7,654 nt of DNA. Source: Deltaproteobacteria bacterium (GTDB taxonomy: Bacteria > Desulfobacterota > Syntrophia > Syntrophales > UBA5619). Positions 6,109 through 7,654 of this stretch are shown here, one piece after another. Where the stretch lies: assembly GCA_026388365.1 (NCBI GenBank), contig JAPLJW010000348.1, positions 1-7,654 on the forward strand, written 5' to 3'. The translations under genes and the position numbers were made by a program. A model generated the notes under the pieces. The model saw only the letters and a list, made by a program, of their open reading frames with translations. It made no database searches and was not told where the DNA came from. The first letter of the stretch is position 1; each line of letters starts with the position of its first letter.

Positions 6109-6408
6109 TCATTCAAAGCTCTCGTCTCCGAATCCCGTTGCCATTTCGTGCAGAGTCCTTATCATTTTGTCTTTGGCGATGCAACCCTGCATTCCGACCC
6201 TGACCACCAGCAAGGCATCATCTGCGGCGTTGCCTTCGATCGCTCCTCGGCGCCTTGCATCCAATACCTTGCTGGTGGTCGGGAATACTTCATACGATGC
6301 TGATTTCAGCCTGGATACCCAAATTAGATGTGGATTTGAGTTGATGGGTGCATCGGCGCCCCGCCTTTCGCTGCGGGGTAATTTGACATCGGCAGGTTCG
6401 TCCCTACA
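6109..6408 (-). other. Unrecognised 99-codon open frame without a start codon
   Basis: The minus strand is open from after a TAA at 6409-6411 to a TGA at 6109-6111. The translation has protein-like composition, for example PINSNPHLIWVSRLKSASYE and, near the end, IRTLHEMATGFGDESFE. There is no early ATG; the first ATG is well inside, at GMQGCIAKDK, and no ribosome site was seen. The plus strand is also open across most of the same bases. It may be the C-terminal remnant of a gene, part of a repeat element, or chance; I do not recognise it. Confidence 0.2.
6202..6280. repeat. Perfect 14-bp inverted repeat with 51-base interior
   Basis: GACCACCAGCAAGG (6202-6215) and CCTTGCTGGTGGTC (6267-6280) are exact reverse complements. 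The match extends imperfectly outward, with ATTCC at 6191-6195 facing GGGAAT at 6281-6286. Inside are competing short arms such as GCAAGGC (6210-6216) with GCCTTGC (6252-6258). No T-run follows. It could be a folded RNA or the core of a small mobile or repeat element. Confidence 0.6.
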
Positions 6409-6410
6409 TT
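6383..6410 (+). promoter_or_regulatory. Sigma70-type promoter for msrAB
   Basis: A perfect -35 box TTGACA (6383-6388) is followed after 16 bases by TACATT (6405-6410), matching four of six -10 consensus bases. The expected transcription start, around 6417, would leave a leader of some 35-40 bases before the msrAB ATG at 6454, which is a normal arrangement. No operator was identified. Confidence 0.55.
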
Positions 6411-6453
6411 ATCCATCAGAAAACGATATCGAAGTTCGGAAAGGAAGGACGAT

Positions 6454-7557
6454 ATGAAAAAAATTATGACCTATATTGCAGCGCTTCTGTTCGTACTGAC
6501 GTGCGAAACAGGCGGCGCCGCCCAGCAGGAGGTGAAAAAGAACATGGACCCAACGAATGCAAAAACCCGGATCGCCACCGTGGCCGGAGGTTGTTTTTGG
6601 TGCGTGGAATCGGACCTGGAGAAATTGCCGGGGGTGCTGAAGGTCGTTTCCGGCTATACGGGCGGAACCGGCGCGAACCCAACCTATGAAGACTACGGCA
6701 AGAAGGGGCACGTCGAGGCCGTTCAGGTCTTCTACGATCCCGCGAAAATCACATACGAAAAGATCCTCGACGCCTTATGGAGGCACATCGATCCGACGGA
6801 TGCGGGAGGACAGTTCGGGGACCGGGGTCCCTATTACCGGAGCGTCATCTTCTATCACGATGAAGAACAGAAGCGGCTCGCGGAAAAATCACGGGAAGCG
6901 CTCGGAAAATCGGGACGCTTCGACAAACCGATCGTCACGGAAATCCTGAAATTCACGAAATTCTACGACGCGGAGGAGTACCATCAGGATTACTACAAAA
7001 AGAACCCGCTGCAATACAAATACTACCGCTCCGGGTCGGGTCGTGACTCCTTCCTGGAGAAGGTTTGGAAACCGGAGTCCTGTCCGTTGCCGCCCCCGGC
7101 CGGGAAGGCGTCCCGGAAGCTTGATAAGCAGGCCCTGCGGAAGAAACTGACGCCTCTCCAGTACGAGGTCACGCAGCAGGACGGCACCGAGCCGGCCTTT
7201 CAGAACGAATACTGGGACAACAAAAAAGAGGGGATCTACGTGGACGTGGCTTCGGGCGAGCCTCTCTTCAGTTCGCTCGATAAATACGATTCCGGCACGG
7301 GATGGCCCAGCTTCACCCGGCCGCTCGAACCGGGGAACATTATAGAGAAGGAGGACCGCAGCCTGTTCATGAGCCGCACCGAGGTCCGGAGCCGATCCGG
7401 CGATTCGCATCTCGGTCATGTCTTTCCCGACGGACCGGCGCCGACCGGCCTCCGGTACTGCATGAACTCCGCCTCCCTGCGGTTCATTCCCCGGGAGGAT
7501 CTGGAAAAGGAGGGCTACGGCCGATACCTGAAACTGTTCGAGACGAAGCGGCCGTAG
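6454..7557 (+). CDS. msrAB: Exported bifunctional methionine sulfoxide reductase MsrA-MsrB
   Basis: The protein has 367 residues. The ATG at 6454 follows GGAAAGGAAGG and starts a Sec signal peptide (MKK, then a hydrophobic core to about residue 16), probably cut after GAA at 21-23; VLTC at 14-17 is a poor lipobox. The MsrA domain (about 38-205) has GCFWCVE at 46-52 with catalytic C47, and [12 protein letters not shown] at 174-185; C50 or C210 may act as resolving cysteine. After a Pro-rich linker the MsrB domain (about 228-347) has [18 protein letters not shown] at 281-290, [11 protein letters not shown] at 318-328 and [11 protein letters not shown] at 334-344 with catalytic C336. The two zinc-binding CxxC pairs of many MsrB proteins are absent, and the position often Cys in SGCGWPSF is Thr (T282). 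MsrA repairs the S and MsrB the R epimer of methionine sulfoxide. No thioredoxin domain is attached, unlike PilB, so an outside reductant is needed. It stands alone on the plus strand. Confidence 0.95.
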   Translation: MKKIMTYIAALLFVLTCETGGAAQQEVKKNMDPTNAKTRIATVAGGCFWCVESDLEKLPGVLKVVSGYTGGTGANPTYEDYGKKGHVEAVQVFYDPAKITYEKILDALWRHIDPTDAGGQFGDRGPYYRSVIFYHDEEQKRLAEKSREALGKSGRFDKPIVTEILKFTKFYDAEEYHQDYYKKNPLQYKYYRSGSGRDSFLEKVWKPESCPLPPPAGKASRKLDKQALRKKLTPLQYEVTQQDGTEPAFQNEYWDNKKEGIYVDVASGEPLFSSLDKYDSGTGWPSFTRPLEPGNIIEKEDRSLFMSRTEVRSRSGDSHLGHVFPDGPAPTGLRYCMNSASLRFIPREDLEKEGYGRYLKLFETKRP

Positions 7558-7654
7558 CCCAACCCTAACCGATCCGGGCCAAAGAGATCCTGCTGGAGAA
7601 CCGCGCCTTAGCCGCAGGCCGCCTGAACCCCGCCCGGGATTTCTAACAAAGGGA

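Larger units (their letters stand above)
5873..6453. other. Non-coding stretch between divergent phosphoesterase and msrAB
   Basis: About 580 bases without a supported gene. It holds, in order, a terminator-like hairpin (5901-5936), a GC-rich stem-loop (5946-5973), a dispersed inverted repeat (6020-6088), a long inverted repeat inside an unexplained open frame (6109-6408) and a promoter for msrAB (6383-6410). The two flanking genes are divergent, so both promoters should lie here; only that of msrAB was seen. Confidence 0.6.

Noticed and set aside
5912..6112. 66-codon minus-strand frame
   Set aside because: The translation is that of the dispersed inverted repeat (VIPATAGIQ, LDSRLRGNDK), a common false peptide, and the rest is low-complexity.
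6053..6457. 134-codon plus-strand frame overlapping the start of msrAB
   Set aside because: It starts inside the dispersed repeat, runs through the msrAB promoter and ribosome site, and shows no family resemblance.
6889..7419. 176-codon minus-strand frame
   Set aside because: Antisense to conserved MsrA and MsrB motifs, with no ribosome site.
1..7654. tRNA, rRNA, group II intron domain V, or an intact transposase gene
   Set aside because: No cloverleaf with a T-loop motif, no rRNA-like stretch, no domain V signature and no transposase motif was seen when both strands were read.

Overview
The window looks like a bacterial chromosome segment with strong Shine-Dalgarno sites (AGGAGG type), Sec and Tat export signals and several dispersed palindromic sequences. 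The gene set (exported DUF362 protein, TudS-like Fe-S protein, NCS1 permease, secreted MsrAB) and the repeat style would fit an anaerobic Desulfobacterota-like organism of moderately high GC. That placement is inference, and no marker gene is present to confirm it.

Layout, left to right. Positions 21-71 hold a perfect palindrome just behind the first gene. Four genes then lie on the minus strand, read from right to left: a TudS/DUF523-related putative desulfidase (3682-4245), a nitrilase-superfamily amidohydrolase (2734-3555), an NCS1 nucleobase/hydantoin-type permease (1089-2513) and a Tat-exported DUF362 protein (86-988). Gaps of 100-220 bases separate them, each with its own good ribosome binding site. 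Next comes a 490-base gap holding a leader-type stem-loop and a 12-base tandem repeat. A minus-strand membrane-anchored metallophosphoesterase (4736-5872) follows. A second non-coding stretch (about 5873-6453) contains a terminator-like hairpin, a dispersed inverted repeat, and an unexplained 300-base open frame with a long inverted repeat. The last gene, on the plus strand, is an exported MsrA-MsrB fusion (6454-7557) behind a sigma70-like promoter. About 100 bases without a recognisable gene close the window.

How the genes may work together: permease, Fe-S desulfidase-like protein and C-N hydrolase read naturally as uptake and breakdown of a nitrogen heterocycle, possibly a thiolated one such as thiouracil, a thiopurine or a thiohydantoin. 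This is a hypothesis from family membership and gene order. The ring-reducing and ring-opening enzymes such a route needs are not in the window. The nitrilase/permease block is visibly more AT-rich than the GC-rich DUF362, phosphoesterase and MsrAB genes, which suggests separate ancestry. MsrAB is an envelope protein-repair enzyme and looks unrelated to the cluster.
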